Positions 1 through 6,352 of a stretch of 11,367 nucleotides of DNA are shown piece after piece. Numbering within the stretch: the first letter of the stretch is position 1; the number at the start of each line of letters is the position of its first letter. Both the position numbers and the translations under genes were made by a program. The notes beneath the pieces are model-generated. The model saw only the letters and a list, made by a program, of their open reading frames with translations. It searched no databases and was not told where the DNA came from. This DNA comes from Armatimonadota bacterium (GTDB lineage Bacteria; Armatimonadota; HRBIN16): positions 1 through 11,367 of the forward strand of contig JAPWUZ010000061.1 in NCBI GenBank assembly GCA_028275265.1, read 5' to 3'.

Positions 1-75
1 GAGGCTTTGTTTTGGGTCGCCCGCAACTTCCGGTTGCCGGGGAAAATCCATTTATCGGGCACCTTCTGAGAACTC

Positions 76-103
76 TTGACAACTCTCGCACGCCTGTTAT
101 AAA
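76..103 (+). promoter_or_regulatory. sigma-70-type promoter of the prepilin-like gene
   Basis: A perfect -35 box TTGACA (76-81) is followed after 16 nt by the -10 box TATAAA (98-103). A TG one base upstream of the -10 (95-96) makes it an extended -10 element. Transcription should begin near 109-111, giving a leader of about 53 nt before the ATG at 164. The leader opens with a small perfect hairpin, GGTTA (115-119) and TAACC (126-130). Because the in-frame ATG at 104 lies upstream of the predicted transcript start, this promoter also rules that start out. Confidence 0.75.
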
Positions 104-146
104 ATGAATACGGCGGTTACTCGTATAACCTTGTCTACACCAAGTA

Positions 147-155
147 AAAGGAGGT
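147..155 (+). promoter_or_regulatory. Ribosome binding site fixing the prepilin start
   Basis: AAAGGAGGT, a strong Shine-Dalgarno sequence, lies 8 nt before the ATG at 164. It selects that ATG over the earlier in-frame ATG at 104, and the chosen start also places the prepilin leader correctly at the N-terminus. Confidence 0.85.
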
Positions 156-163
156 TCGTGAAC

Positions 164-928
164 ATGAAACGTGCGTTCACCTTGATTGAGTTGCTCGTTG
201 TTATCGCGATTATCGCGATACTGGCGGCCATTCTGTTTCCCGTCTTTGCACGGGCACGGGAGAAAGCCAGACAAACCAGCTGCCTGAGCAACATGAAGCA
301 GATGGGAACTGCTTCTATGATGTATGTTCAGGACTACGATGAGCGGTTCCCCCTGAGCTACTACCAGTCGGTAAACGCGGCGGGGCAACCCTGCTACTTT
401 ACATTCCTGGCTGCCGTAGAGCCTTACGTCAAAAACCGGCAGATTTACCAGTGCCCCTCTGAGCCTAAAGCGATGGACATCGACGCCGGTTTCAGGGGGC
501 TCGGAGTGCCCGGTGGAGAATGCGGCGCCTTTACATGGGCAAGCTACAACTTCAACTATGCGCTGACCAACATCGGCGCGGCAATAGCTGCCATTGAGTT
601 CCCAGCAGAAACCGCTTTGGCGTCGGACGGCAATCTCGCGCTGCCCGGCAACTGTGGCTTTGGGCTTTTTGACTCGCCGGTACAGGCTCGCCACAACGAC
701 ATCGTGAATGCCTGCTACGCGGACGGACATGCCAAGACCTTTACGGCAAAGCTGTCGGGCTGCACTGGAGCCAATATCAACGGCAACGCGCTTAAGCAGT
801 ACTGTGTGACTTCCGGCGCGTACACCCGCTGGTGTAATCAGGAGCCCGGGCCCAGTGTTTGCCGCGACGAACTGTGGGGATTTGCCAAGCAGGACCAGTG
901 GGGCTGGTGCACTCAGGGCGCTCCATAA
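164..928 (+). CDS. Prepilin-like DUF1559 / H-x9-DG secreted protein
   Basis: The protein has 254 aa. It opens with a class III (type IV pilin-like) signal: a short charged leader MKRA, then FTLIELLVVIAIIAIL with Glu at mature position 5, so a prepilin peptidase should cut after Ala4 and methylate Phe5. Ala at -1 instead of the common Gly is tolerated in this family. The hydrophobic helix (about 5-28) runs into the PVFARAREKAR stem typical of Armatimonadota and Planctomycetota pseudopilins. The C-terminal half carries the H-x9-DG motif (His177, Asp187-Gly188). There are 11 cysteines (40, 77, 97, 120, 164, 184, 200, 214, 224, 233, 249), which suggests disulfide bonding outside the membrane. Such proteins occur in many paralogues per genome and their role (pseudopilus, type II secretion or surface structure) is not settled. 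The gene is monocistronic, with its own promoter, and converges on glyS. The alternative start at 104 is rejected. Confidence 0.88.
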   Translation: MKRAFTLIELLVVIAIIAILAAILFPVFARAREKARQTSCLSNMKQMGTASMMYVQDYDERFPLSYYQSVNAAGQPCYFTFLAAVEPYVKNRQIYQCPSEPKAMDIDAGFRGLGVPGGECGAFTWASYNFNYALTNIGAAIAAIEFPAETALASDGNLALPGNCGFGLFDSPVQARHNDIVNACYADGHAKTFTAKLSGCTGANINGNALKQYCVTSGAYTRWCNQEPGPSVCRDELWGFAKQDQWGWCTQGAP

Positions 929-964
929 GTCTGTGTGATACAGCCGCCTGTTAAGACCTGTCTT

Positions 965-1012
965 CCGGAGGTTCGCTCTTCCGCGGCCACCATTGGACGG
1001 GCGAACCTCCGG
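965..1012. repeat. Perfect 12-bp inverted repeat, candidate hairpin
   Basis: CCGGAGGTTCGC (965-976) and GCGAACCTCCGG (1001-1012) are exact reverse complements separated by 24 nt. The structure begins 37 nt after the prepilin stop codon, so it could stabilise the 3' end of that mRNA. There is no T-tract after it, so it is not a classical intrinsic terminator. Its right arm runs into the first copy of the direct repeat described separately. Confidence 0.7.
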
Positions 1013-1074
1013 TTGAGCCGACCCCCATCCGACCTCCCCGTGGACGGGGAGGGGTTTAAAGCTCGGCGGGAGCT
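1006..1074. repeat. GC-rich intergenic repeat, copy 1
   Basis: This ~69-bp unit recurs 110 bp downstream at 1116-1185. The first 22 bases (1006-1027) are identical in both copies, and the block 1039-1050 is identical too. It contains two hairpins: CCTCCCCG (1033-1040), loop TGGA, CGGGGAGG (1045-1052), which is perfect; and AAAGCTC (1058-1064), loop GGCGG, GAGCTTT (1070-1076). No open reading frame here looks like a gene. It probably belongs to a dispersed genome repeat family (REP-like), but only two copies are visible in this window. Confidence 0.7.
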
Positions 1075-1080
1075 TTGTGT
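1058..1080 (+). terminator. Possible terminator hairpin after the prepilin gene
   Basis: A 7-bp perfect stem, AAAGCTC/GAGCTTT, with a 5-nt loop GGCGG is followed on the plus strand by TTTGTGT (counting the last stem bases). The T-tract is short and interrupted and the hairpin lies 130 nt after the prepilin stop, so the terminator role is tentative. The stem is the 3' element of repeat copy 1. Confidence 0.35.
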
Positions 1081-1115
1081 AGCCGCAAACTTCAGATTGC
1101 GTGCCTCGAGGGCAT

Positions 1116-1185
1116 CCTCCGGTTGAGCCGACCCCCACCTGACCTGCTCGTGGACGGGGAAAGGATGGACGGCTCGGCGGGAGCC
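1116..1185. repeat. GC-rich intergenic repeat, copy 2
   Basis: This is the diverged second copy of the unit at 1006-1074. The middle hairpin has decayed (CCTGCTCG opposite CGGGGAAA). The 3' hairpin is kept as GGCTC (1171-1175), loop GGCGG, GAGCC (1181-1185). Relative to copy 1, one A-T pair of that stem has become G-C with both arms changed, a compensatory change that preserves pairing. Confidence 0.7.
1171..1185 (-). terminator. Possible terminator hairpin after glyS
   Basis: Read on the minus strand, GGCTC, CCGCC loop, GAGCC lies 37 nt past the glyS stop and is followed by GTCCATCCTTTCCCC, which is pyrimidine-rich with only a short T-run. It is the best candidate for the end of the sigH-glyQ-lepB-glyS transcript, but the stem is only 5 bp and the T-tract is weak. 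Confidence 0.3.
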
Positions 1186-1222
1186 TCGCCCTCCAGATGG
1201 TGTGTGATAGGCAAATGTCCTA

Positions 1223-3331
1223 CTATACCACCAGCTTACTGAAATCGCCGATGATGCGGTAGAGAGCATCCACGCCAGCCAGCAGCAGCAAACGGTTGCG
1301 TCGAATCGCCTCGTCAGGTGCCATCACCAGCACGGCGTCGAAGAATCGGTTTACTGGCTCGGTCAATGTCTCCAGTAGAGAGAACGCCTCTTCGCTGTTG
1401 AACCGCTCTACCGCTTCGGCAATCCTCTCCACAAGGTGTCCGGTCATTTGATGCAGGACGCGCTCTTCCTCGTGCTGGAACAGGGCAGGCTGCACCTGCG
1501 ATAGCCATTCGGAAGGCGACCGCCACGCAGCAGCAGGCACGAGCCTGGTTGCCTCCCCCGATTTCAGGATATTCCGCACGCGCGTTGCCGCCAGAGCCAC
1601 CGGCGTCAGCCGCTCCATCGGCAGTGCGTTTAACAGCCGCGCATTGCATCGCGCCATGTAAGGCTCAGCGCGATCTTCCGCCAGCACCGCCTGCGCCACG
1701 TCATAGCGAACACCTTCGTCTTCCAGCAGAGCCTCGATTCGCTGTGTGAACATCTGCGCCAGCTGGCGCAACCCTTCCTCGCTCACATCGATGCCCTGCT
1801 GTGCGTAGGCACTTACCGCCGAAGCCACCAGCGTCCAGAGGCGCGGCATCCCCTCCACCGTTGCCAGTATCTGCACCACACCCTGCGCGGCTCGTCGCAA
1901 GCCAAACGGGTCACCCGAACCGGTGGGCACAATTCCCAACGCTCCCACGTAGCCCACCAGTGTATCCACCCGGTCACACACGGCGATCAGCCGCCCCAGC
2001 GTGCTTTCGGGAAGGCTGTCCCCGGCGAAGCGTGGCATGTAATGTTCGGCAATCGCCTGAGCGACGGCACTATCCTCGCCCGACAGCAAGGCGTATTCCC
2101 TGCCCATGATGCCCTGCAGTGCAGGAAGTTCCATCACCACCTCGGTAGCAAGGTCGGCTTTGCACAAGGTTCCCGCGCGTTCCGCCAGCGAGGGGTCCAC
2201 ACCAGCCTGCCCCGCCATCTCCCGCGCCATCCTTGCCAACCGAGCGGTCTTGTCCGCCATCGTGCCCAGCTTCTCCTGAAACACTATCCGATTCAGCTCG
2301 CCGACGAAAGCCTCCAGCGGTTGCTGGCGGTCGCGCTCGTAGAAGAAATGGGCGTCGTTAAAGCGGGCGGTGAGTACGCGCTCGTTCCCCTCGCGCACGA
2401 TGTCCAGATAACGGTCATCGCCGTTACGCACCGCCACGAAGTACGGCAGCAGCTTACCCTCAGCATCCACCACCGCGAAGAAACGCTGATGCTTCTTCAT
2501 GGCGGTAATTAAGATTGGCTCGGGCAGGTTCAGGAAGGTGGGGTCAAATCGCCCCAACAGCGCGGTGGGGTACTCCACCAGATGGGTGACCTCATCCACC
2601 AGGGCATCATCCCAGAGGATGCGTCCGCCGGACTGTTCCGCAAGGCGATTTGCCTGCTCACGAATCATCTCTCGCCGACGGCGATGGTCATACAAAACAT
2701 ACCGCTCGTCCAGTTGATGGAGCAGCTCGGCGGGGCTGTGTACCTCGAACTCCTCCGGTGCGAGGAATCGATGCCCACGCGAACGGTTACCACTGCGGAT
2801 GCCGTCCAGTTCGAACGGCACTACTTCCCCGTCATACAACGCCAGCAGCCAGCGTATCGGGCGGCAGAAACGCAGGTTGCCACTGCCCCAGCGCATCATT
2901 TTGGGGAAGGTCATCGAACGAATGGCTTCGGGAAAGATGCCGGCAGCCACCTCCACCGTCGGCTTACCGCGTTCAAACACCTTTGCCATCACGTAGTCGC
3001 CCTGCGGCGTGTGTACCACCTCGAGGTCTTTCACATCCACACCCTGCTTGCGAGCGAAACCCTGTGCAGCGGGGGTGGGATTGCCCTGTGCATCGAACGC
3101 GATGTTTGCGGCGGGTCCGCGTACCTCGCGGACGACATCGGTCTGGCTCGGTGCCACATCATGCACGAACAGAATCAGTCTGCGCGGTGTACCGAAGGTC
3201 TCCACCTGACCACACGCGATGCGAGAATCCTGCAGCCGTTGCGTGACTGCGGATTGCAGCTGCTCCAGCGCGTTCTCCACCACGCTGGCCGGTAGTTCCT
3301 CTGTCCCGATTTCGAGCAACAGGTCTGCCAA
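1223..3331 (-). CDS. glyS: Glycyl-tRNA synthetase beta subunit
   Basis: The 702-aa product has the usual length for the beta subunit of the bacterial alpha2beta2 glycyl-tRNA synthetase, which charges tRNA-Gly in the cytoplasm. The beta chain binds tRNA; the alpha chain (glyQ, two genes upstream) carries most of the catalytic site. Family hallmarks are the N-terminal LLLEIGTEELPA (4-15), FPKMMRWG and RPIRWL around 142-161, the HD-like segment with LQGIMGREYALLSGE and AIAEHYMP near the centre, GDPFGLRRAAQG further on, and a C-terminal DALR-type anticodon-binding region. The start is TTG, supported by AGGAGG 6 nt upstream and by the conserved N-terminus beginning right after it. It follows the signal peptidase gene by 18 nt and is the last gene of the operon. 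No frameshift or missing block is seen. Confidence 0.96.
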   Translation of the reverse strand: MADLLLEIGTEELPASVVENALEQLQSAVTQRLQDSRIACGQVETFGTPRRLILFVHDVAPSQTDVVREVRGPAANIAFDAQGNPTPAAQGFARKQGVDVKDLEVVHTPQGDYVMAKVFERGKPTVEVAAGIFPEAIRSMTFPKMMRWGSGNLRFCRPIRWLLALYDGEVVPFELDGIRSGNRSRGHRFLAPEEFEVHSPAELLHQLDERYVLYDHRRRREMIREQANRLAEQSGGRILWDDALVDEVTHLVEYPTALLGRFDPTFLNLPEPILITAMKKHQRFFAVVDAEGKLLPYFVAVRNGDDRYLDIVREGNERVLTARFNDAHFFYERDRQQPLEAFVGELNRIVFQEKLGTMADKTARLARMAREMAGQAGVDPSLAERAGTLCKADLATEVVMELPALQGIMGREYALLSGEDSAVAQAIAEHYMPRFAGDSLPESTLGRLIAVCDRVDTLVGYVGALGIVPTGSGDPFGLRRAAQGVVQILATVEGMPRLWTLVASAVSAYAQQGIDVSEEGLRQLAQMFTQRIEALLEDEGVRYDVAQAVLAEDRAEPYMARCNARLLNALPMERLTPVALAATRVRNILKSGEATRLVPAAAWRSPSEWLSQVQPALFQHEEERVLHQMTGHLVERIAEAVERFNSEEAFSLLETLTEPVNRFFDAVLVMAPDEAIRRNRLLLLAGVDALYRIIGDFSKLVV

Positions 3332-3337
3332 AACCGT

Positions 3338-3343
3338 CCTCCT
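3338..3343 (-). promoter_or_regulatory. Ribosome binding site for the TTG start of glyS
   Basis: On the minus strand AGGAGG stands 6 nt before TTG at 3331-3329. There is no ATG at this place, so the strong Shine-Dalgarno sequence is what identifies the non-standard start. It lies in the 18-nt gap after the lepB stop. Confidence 0.8.
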
Positions 3344-3349
3344 GCCTTC

Positions 3350-3868
3350 CTATTTGACCAACTCAAACCGAAAGGGCAACTGGTATCGGCACCACACCCG
3401 CGCGATGATACGAGTCATCGGCAGGAACCCCCAGTCGCGGCTATCGTTGCTGACATCGCGGTTATCGCCCATGACAAACAACATGCCCTCTGGCACCGTT
3501 TTCTCGCGCATGCAGTAGTGCATCTCATAGCGCCGGTACGGCTCGGGCAGAGGGCGACCGTTGATGAACACCTCGCCGTCGCGGATACTGATGCGCTCAC
3601 CCGGCAACGCGATAACCCGCTTCACCATCAGGTCGTTCGTGCCGTCGGGTACGCGGAAAACCACCACATCGCCGCGTCGGGGTTGTCGCCATCGGTAGCT
3701 CACCTTCTCGGTGAGCACACGCTCCCCATGATGCAAATTGGGTTCCATGCATCGCCCATCCACACGGAACCCCTGTCCCACGAAGTTTACTGTCAGCAAA
3801 AATACGAGGGCACTGACCACCGCTACTCGCATGGCAGAAGACAGCCATGCGAGTAGCATCGTTTTCAT
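3350..3868 (-). CDS. lepB: Signal peptidase I with Cys at the nucleophile position
   Basis: The 172-aa protein resembles small, Bacillus-type signal peptidases I (S26 family), which cleave signal peptides of Sec/Tat-exported proteins at the outer face of the membrane. One N-terminal membrane helix (about 11-30) is followed by box B, FRVDGRCMEPNLHHGERVL (34-52), box C around RRGDVVVF (65-71), box D with the general-base Lys83 in MVKRVIALPGE, and box E GDNRDVSNDSRDWG (134-147). The nucleophile is normally Ser in G-x-SM-x-P; here it is Cys40 (codon TGC, 3751-3749). All other boxes look intact, so this may be a thiol variant using a Cys/Lys dyad, or a family with altered specificity. The ATG overlaps the glyQ TGA (ATGA, 3868-3865), implying translational coupling, and glyS follows 18 nt later. 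Confidence 0.9.
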   Translation of the reverse strand: MKTMLLAWLSSAMRVAVVSALVFLLTVNFVGQGFRVDGRCMEPNLHHGERVLTEKVSYRWRQPRRGDVVVFRVPDGTNDLMVKRVIALPGERISIRDGEVFINGRPLPEPYRRYEMHYCMREKTVPEGMLFVMGDNRDVSNDSRDWGFLPMTRIIARVWCRYQLPFRFELVK

Positions 3869-4755
3869 CCGACAGCCAGTGCCTCCTGTGCCTTCAGCAG
3901 CGGGAAGCCCATCTCCTCACGCTGCTTGAGATATTGCACGCAACATTTTCGAGCGAGTGCTCGCACGCGGTTGATATAGCTGGCACGTTCGGTGACCGAA
4001 ATACTGCCCCTGGCGTCCAGCAGGTTGAACACGTGTGAACACTTCAGCGCGTAATCAAACGCCGGATGCGTGTAACCGAGGTCGGCGATACGATGCCCCT
4101 CCGCCTCGAACATCTCGAAGAGTCGGAAGAGCATGTCCACATCGGCATGGTCAAAGTTATAGTAGTTATGCTCGATTTCGGCGTGCCTGTCCACCTCGCC
4201 GTAGGTGATGCCATGCGCCCACTCGAGCTCCCAGAAGCTGCTTTTTCCCTGCAGGCACATCGCCAGCCGTTCGGGTCCGTAGGTAATCTCTGCGCAGACG
4301 GGTCGACACTCGATGCCGCCCATCTGCTGGAAGTAGGTAAACTGCGTGATTTCTGTGCCGTCCAGCCAAACCTCCCACCCCACGCCCGACGCGCCCAGCG
4401 TTGGTGCCTCCCAGTCGTCCTCCACAAAGCGGATGTCGTGTTCCAGCGGATTGATATCCAGCGCGCGCAGACTGTCCAGATACAGGTCCACCACGTTCTC
4501 TGGCGATGGTTTAAGGATGACCTGGTACTGGTAGTAGTGTTGCACGCGCATGGGATTGCGTCCGTAGCGTCCGTCGGCGGGACGGCGGGAGGGCTGTACG
4601 TACGCCACGTTCCACGGCTCCGGTCCCAGACTGCGCAGAGCCGTGCCCGGCGCCATGGTGCCTGCCCCTACTTCCACGTCATAGGGCTGCAAAATCAGAC
4701 ACCCATGCTGCGCCCAGAACTGTTCTAATCTCAGCAGTAGATCCTGAAAGGTCAT
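3865..4755 (-). CDS. glyQ: Glycyl-tRNA synthetase alpha subunit
   Basis: The 296-aa product is the catalytic alpha subunit of the bacterial alpha2beta2 glycyl-tRNA synthetase (class II), which activates glycine with ATP and transfers it to tRNA-Gly together with GlyS. Diagnostic stretches are FQDLLLRLEQFWAQHGC (3-19), LQPYDVEVGAGTMAPGT (22-38), YVQPSRRPADGRYGRNPMR (52-70), QHYYQYQVILKPSP just after, the FVEDDWEAPTLGASGVGWEV block and YGPERLAM. Length and ends match the family. The ATG start has a GAGG 4 nt upstream. It lies 6 nt after the sigma-factor gene and overlaps the signal peptidase gene by 4 nt. In many bacteria glyQ is directly followed by glyS; here lepB interrupts the pair. Confidence 0.97.
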   Translation of the reverse strand: MTFQDLLLRLEQFWAQHGCLILQPYDVEVGAGTMAPGTALRSLGPEPWNVAYVQPSRRPADGRYGRNPMRVQHYYQYQVILKPSPENVVDLYLDSLRALDINPLEHDIRFVEDDWEAPTLGASGVGWEVWLDGTEITQFTYFQQMGGIECRPVCAEITYGPERLAMCLQGKSSFWELEWAHGITYGEVDRHAEIEHNYYNFDHADVDMLFRLFEMFEAEGHRIADLGYTHPAFDYALKCSHVFNLLDARGSISVTERASYINRVRALARKCCVQYLKQREEMGFPLLKAQEALAVG

Positions 4756-4761
4756 CGCGCC

Positions 4762-5457
4762 TCAGTTATTCATGAAGAGTTCGCTCAGGTCGGCTTTGCC
4801 AAGGGGCAGACCAGCCACCTTGCGCTTGATGCGTGCCAGAGCGTTGTCCACCGATTTGGTTTTGCATTGCAACGCCTCGGCGATTTCCCGATAGGATTTG
4901 CCAAAGTGATAATGCATCAGCACGCGCCATTCGAAATCGCTCAGCAACTGCTGTAAGGTTCGCTGAAGCTGGCGGGTGTCTTCAGCGCGCAGCAAACGCT
5001 CTTCAGGGTCGCTGCTCGGCTCGGCGGGTAGCATATCCGCCAGGCTCCAGTCTGCGTCTTCATCTTCCGCCGTCACCTCCAGCGAAAGGGAGGTGTTCAG
5101 CGGCATCTGTTTCTGACGGGTCGCCGCCTTGATGGCGGTGATAATATGGCGCTGGATGCACACTTTGGCAAACGCCGGGAACGAAATGGGCTTGTCTGTT
5201 TGATAATCGAGGATTGCCTGCCACAGCCCAATCATGCCGACCTGCAGCAGGTCCTCCCGCTCTGCGCCCAACAGGAAATACGATTTGACTTTGGTGCGAA
5301 CCAGATTGCGATACTTATACAGCAGGAACTCCGCAGCCTGCTCGTCGCCCTTTTGAGCCTGTTCTACGATTTCCCTGTCGGACATCTGCATGAAGCGACG
5401 ATAGCTGCGTTTGACGTGCGATTCACCTTCCGTGAACACTGTTAGTCCAATCCTCAC
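4762..5457 (-). CDS. sigH: RNA polymerase sigma factor, SigH type
   Basis: This 231-aa sigma-70-family protein closely resembles SigH (Spo0H) of Firmicutes, which directs RNA polymerase to stationary-phase and early sporulation promoters. Region 2 (about 38-110) has KYRNLVRTKVKSYFLLGAE, EDLLQVGMIGLWQAI and FAKVCIQRHIITAIKAATRQ, patterns near-diagnostic for SigH. Region 4 (about 165-215) has SDFEWRVL and the helix-turn-helix SYREIAEALQCKTKSVDNAL. There is no SigF/SigG-like or ECF architecture. The start is GTG with no clear Shine-Dalgarno sequence. In-frame ATGs at codons 23 and 25 also lack one, so the N-terminus is the least certain part. It is the first gene of an operon with glyQ, lepB and glyS, 6 nt before glyQ. 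A sporulation role cannot be inferred outside Firmicutes; a growth-phase or stress role is more likely. Confidence 0.9.
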   Translation of the reverse strand: MRIGLTVFTEGESHVKRSYRRFMQMSDREIVEQAQKGDEQAAEFLLYKYRNLVRTKVKSYFLLGAEREDLLQVGMIGLWQAILDYQTDKPISFPAFAKVCIQRHIITAIKAATRQKQMPLNTSLSLEVTAEDEDADWSLADMLPAEPSSDPEERLLRAEDTRQLQRTLQQLLSDFEWRVLMHYHFGKSYREIAEALQCKTKSVDNALARIKRKVAGLPLGKADLSELFMNN

Positions 5458-5472
5458 CCGGTATAGAGTGGG

Positions 5473-5489
5473 CGGCTGCGCCGCAGCCG
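5473..5489. promoter_or_regulatory. Palindrome in the sigH leader, candidate operator
   Basis: CGGCTGCG (5473-5480) and CGCAGCCG (5482-5489) are perfect 8-bp inverted repeats around a single central base. They lie at about +6 to +23 of the sigH transcript, between the promoter and the GTG start. The position suits a repressor operator or a 5' mRNA hairpin that affects translation of a start lacking a Shine-Dalgarno sequence. No DNA-binding family can be named from the sequence. Confidence 0.5.
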
Positions 5490-5501
5490 TGTTCTGCAGT
5501 C

Positions 5502-5530
5502 ATCATACCAAAATCGCGCGAAAAAGGCAA
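5502..5530 (-). promoter_or_regulatory. Extended -10 promoter of the sigH-glyQ-lepB-glyS operon
   Basis: On the minus strand TTGCCT (5530-5525) and TATGAT (5507-5502) are 17 nt apart, and TGG immediately before the -10 makes it an extended -10 promoter. The start of transcription is expected near 5495, leaving a leader of about 38 nt before the GTG at 5457. This is a housekeeping-type promoter, so the operon is probably expressed in growing cells. Confidence 0.75.
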
Positions 5531-5542
5531 GGGGGTACGCCC

Positions 5543-5567
5543 AAAGCCAGCATAAACGGCAGGCTTT
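5543..5567 (-). terminator. Weak hairpin after the amidohydrolase gene
   Basis: AAAGCC (5543-5548) and GGCTTT (5562-5567) can pair across a 13-nt loop, 5 nt past the amidohydrolase stop. There is no real T-tract on the minus strand, so termination here would be inefficient or Rho-dependent, and upstream transcripts may read through into the sigH operon. Confidence 0.3.
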
Positions 5568-5572
5568 ATCTT

Positions 5573-6340
5573 TTAATCTACGGGTAGCGTAAAGGTAAAG
5601 AGTTGCTCACCCTGTGCAGCTACCCGCTTTTTCCACTTCCCCTCCGGCGAGACCACACCGGACGGAGAGGAACAACGCAGGTGTGAGGGGTAGCAGCTAT
5701 CCACCGTGACAATCCACACTCTGCCTGCCAGTGCGCGCAGGCGCAGGTTCGACTCATGATAACGCCATGCCACCCGAGACCACTCCGATCCATCGCGCCC
5801 GCCGTTCACCGCGTGGAAGATAACCTTCGCTCCCATTCCGGCGAGCTGTTGCGTCAGATGGGTGTCGGGCATCGGGGTGCAGGCTGGGTTCGCCCAGAGG
5901 TCGTTGCAGATGAGACCGCCGACGGTTACGCCCCGCAGCACAAATGTGCGCAGAGGAGCCACTGCGTAATGCTGAATCTCGCCAATGGGAGGGTGGCTCA
6001 TGCTACCGCAGCGCAATATCTTGGCATGAAATCCGAGAAAACGTCCCCGTTCGTCATAGAAGCGAATCTGGTTGTAGCACAGCCCATCGTCCTCGATGTA
6101 GCACGTGCCCAACGCCAGCGCCAGCCCAGCCGACACTGCCTCCGCGACCACCTGCTGCAACGCCTGCTGCACCGCTTGCTGGTCGAAGGACGGGGTGTAA
6201 CCGCTGAGCGAGCCTTCTGGCGTCAACAGCACATCCGCTTTTCTCTCTGCAGCGGTTGCGATGGCGCGACGGATGACAGCCAGGTTGCTGTCGACATCCG
6301 TCGTAACGGGTATCTGCGCTCCGGCAACGCGAAGGGGCAT
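5573..6340 (-). CDS. Carbon-nitrogen hydrolase (nitrilase superfamily)
   Basis: The 255-aa cytoplasmic enzyme belongs to the nitrilase/amidase superfamily, which hydrolyses non-peptide C-N bonds (amides, nitriles, carbamoyl groups). The catalytic triad is visible: Glu42 in LLTPEGSLSGY, Lys107 in GFHAKILRCG, and Cys145 in GGLICNDLWANP. The N-terminus, RVAGAQIPVTTDVDSNL, is typical, and the length fits a single-domain member. The substrate cannot be read from the sequence. The start ATG has AGGAGG 6 nt upstream. It follows the dehydrogenase gene by 12 nt and is the last gene of the cupin-dehydrogenase-hydrolase cluster, which suggests that it acts on an amide or similar intermediate of that pathway. 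Confidence 0.88.
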   Translation of the reverse strand: MPLRVAGAQIPVTTDVDSNLAVIRRAIATAAERKADVLLTPEGSLSGYTPSFDQQAVQQALQQVVAEAVSAGLALALGTCYIEDDGLCYNQIRFYDERGRFLGFHAKILRCGSMSHPPIGEIQHYAVAPLRTFVLRGVTVGGLICNDLWANPACTPMPDTHLTQQLAGMGAKVIFHAVNGGRDGSEWSRVAWRYHESNLRLRALAGRVWIVTVDSCYPSHLRCSSPSGVVSPEGKWKKRVAAQGEQLFTFTLPVD

Positions 6341-6352
6341 TCTGTTCCTCCT

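Noticed and set aside
1..75. Possible gene remnant or hairpin at the left edge
   Set aside because: A 5-bp stem GCAAC/GTTGC (23-37) is visible, loosely like a stretch at 1085-1100, but it is too short and too near the edge to call.
104..163. In-frame upstream start for the prepilin gene at 104
   Set aside because: It overlaps the -10 box and precedes the predicted transcript start, and it would add 20 residues before a standard prepilin leader that has its own strong ribosome binding site.
1006..1185. CRISPR array
   Set aside because: There are only two diverged ~70-bp units with internal hairpins, not short identical repeats with regular spacers, and no cas gene is present.
913..1269. Short open frames on both strands through the repeat region
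   Set aside because: Their translations consist of repeat-derived sequence (both contain versions of the same repeat), and they overlap the 3' ends of real genes.
2582..3295. Long plus-strand open frame of 237 codons opposite glyS
   Set aside because: It is antisense to a conserved synthetase gene, has no recognisable domain, and is an expected by-product of high-GC codon usage.
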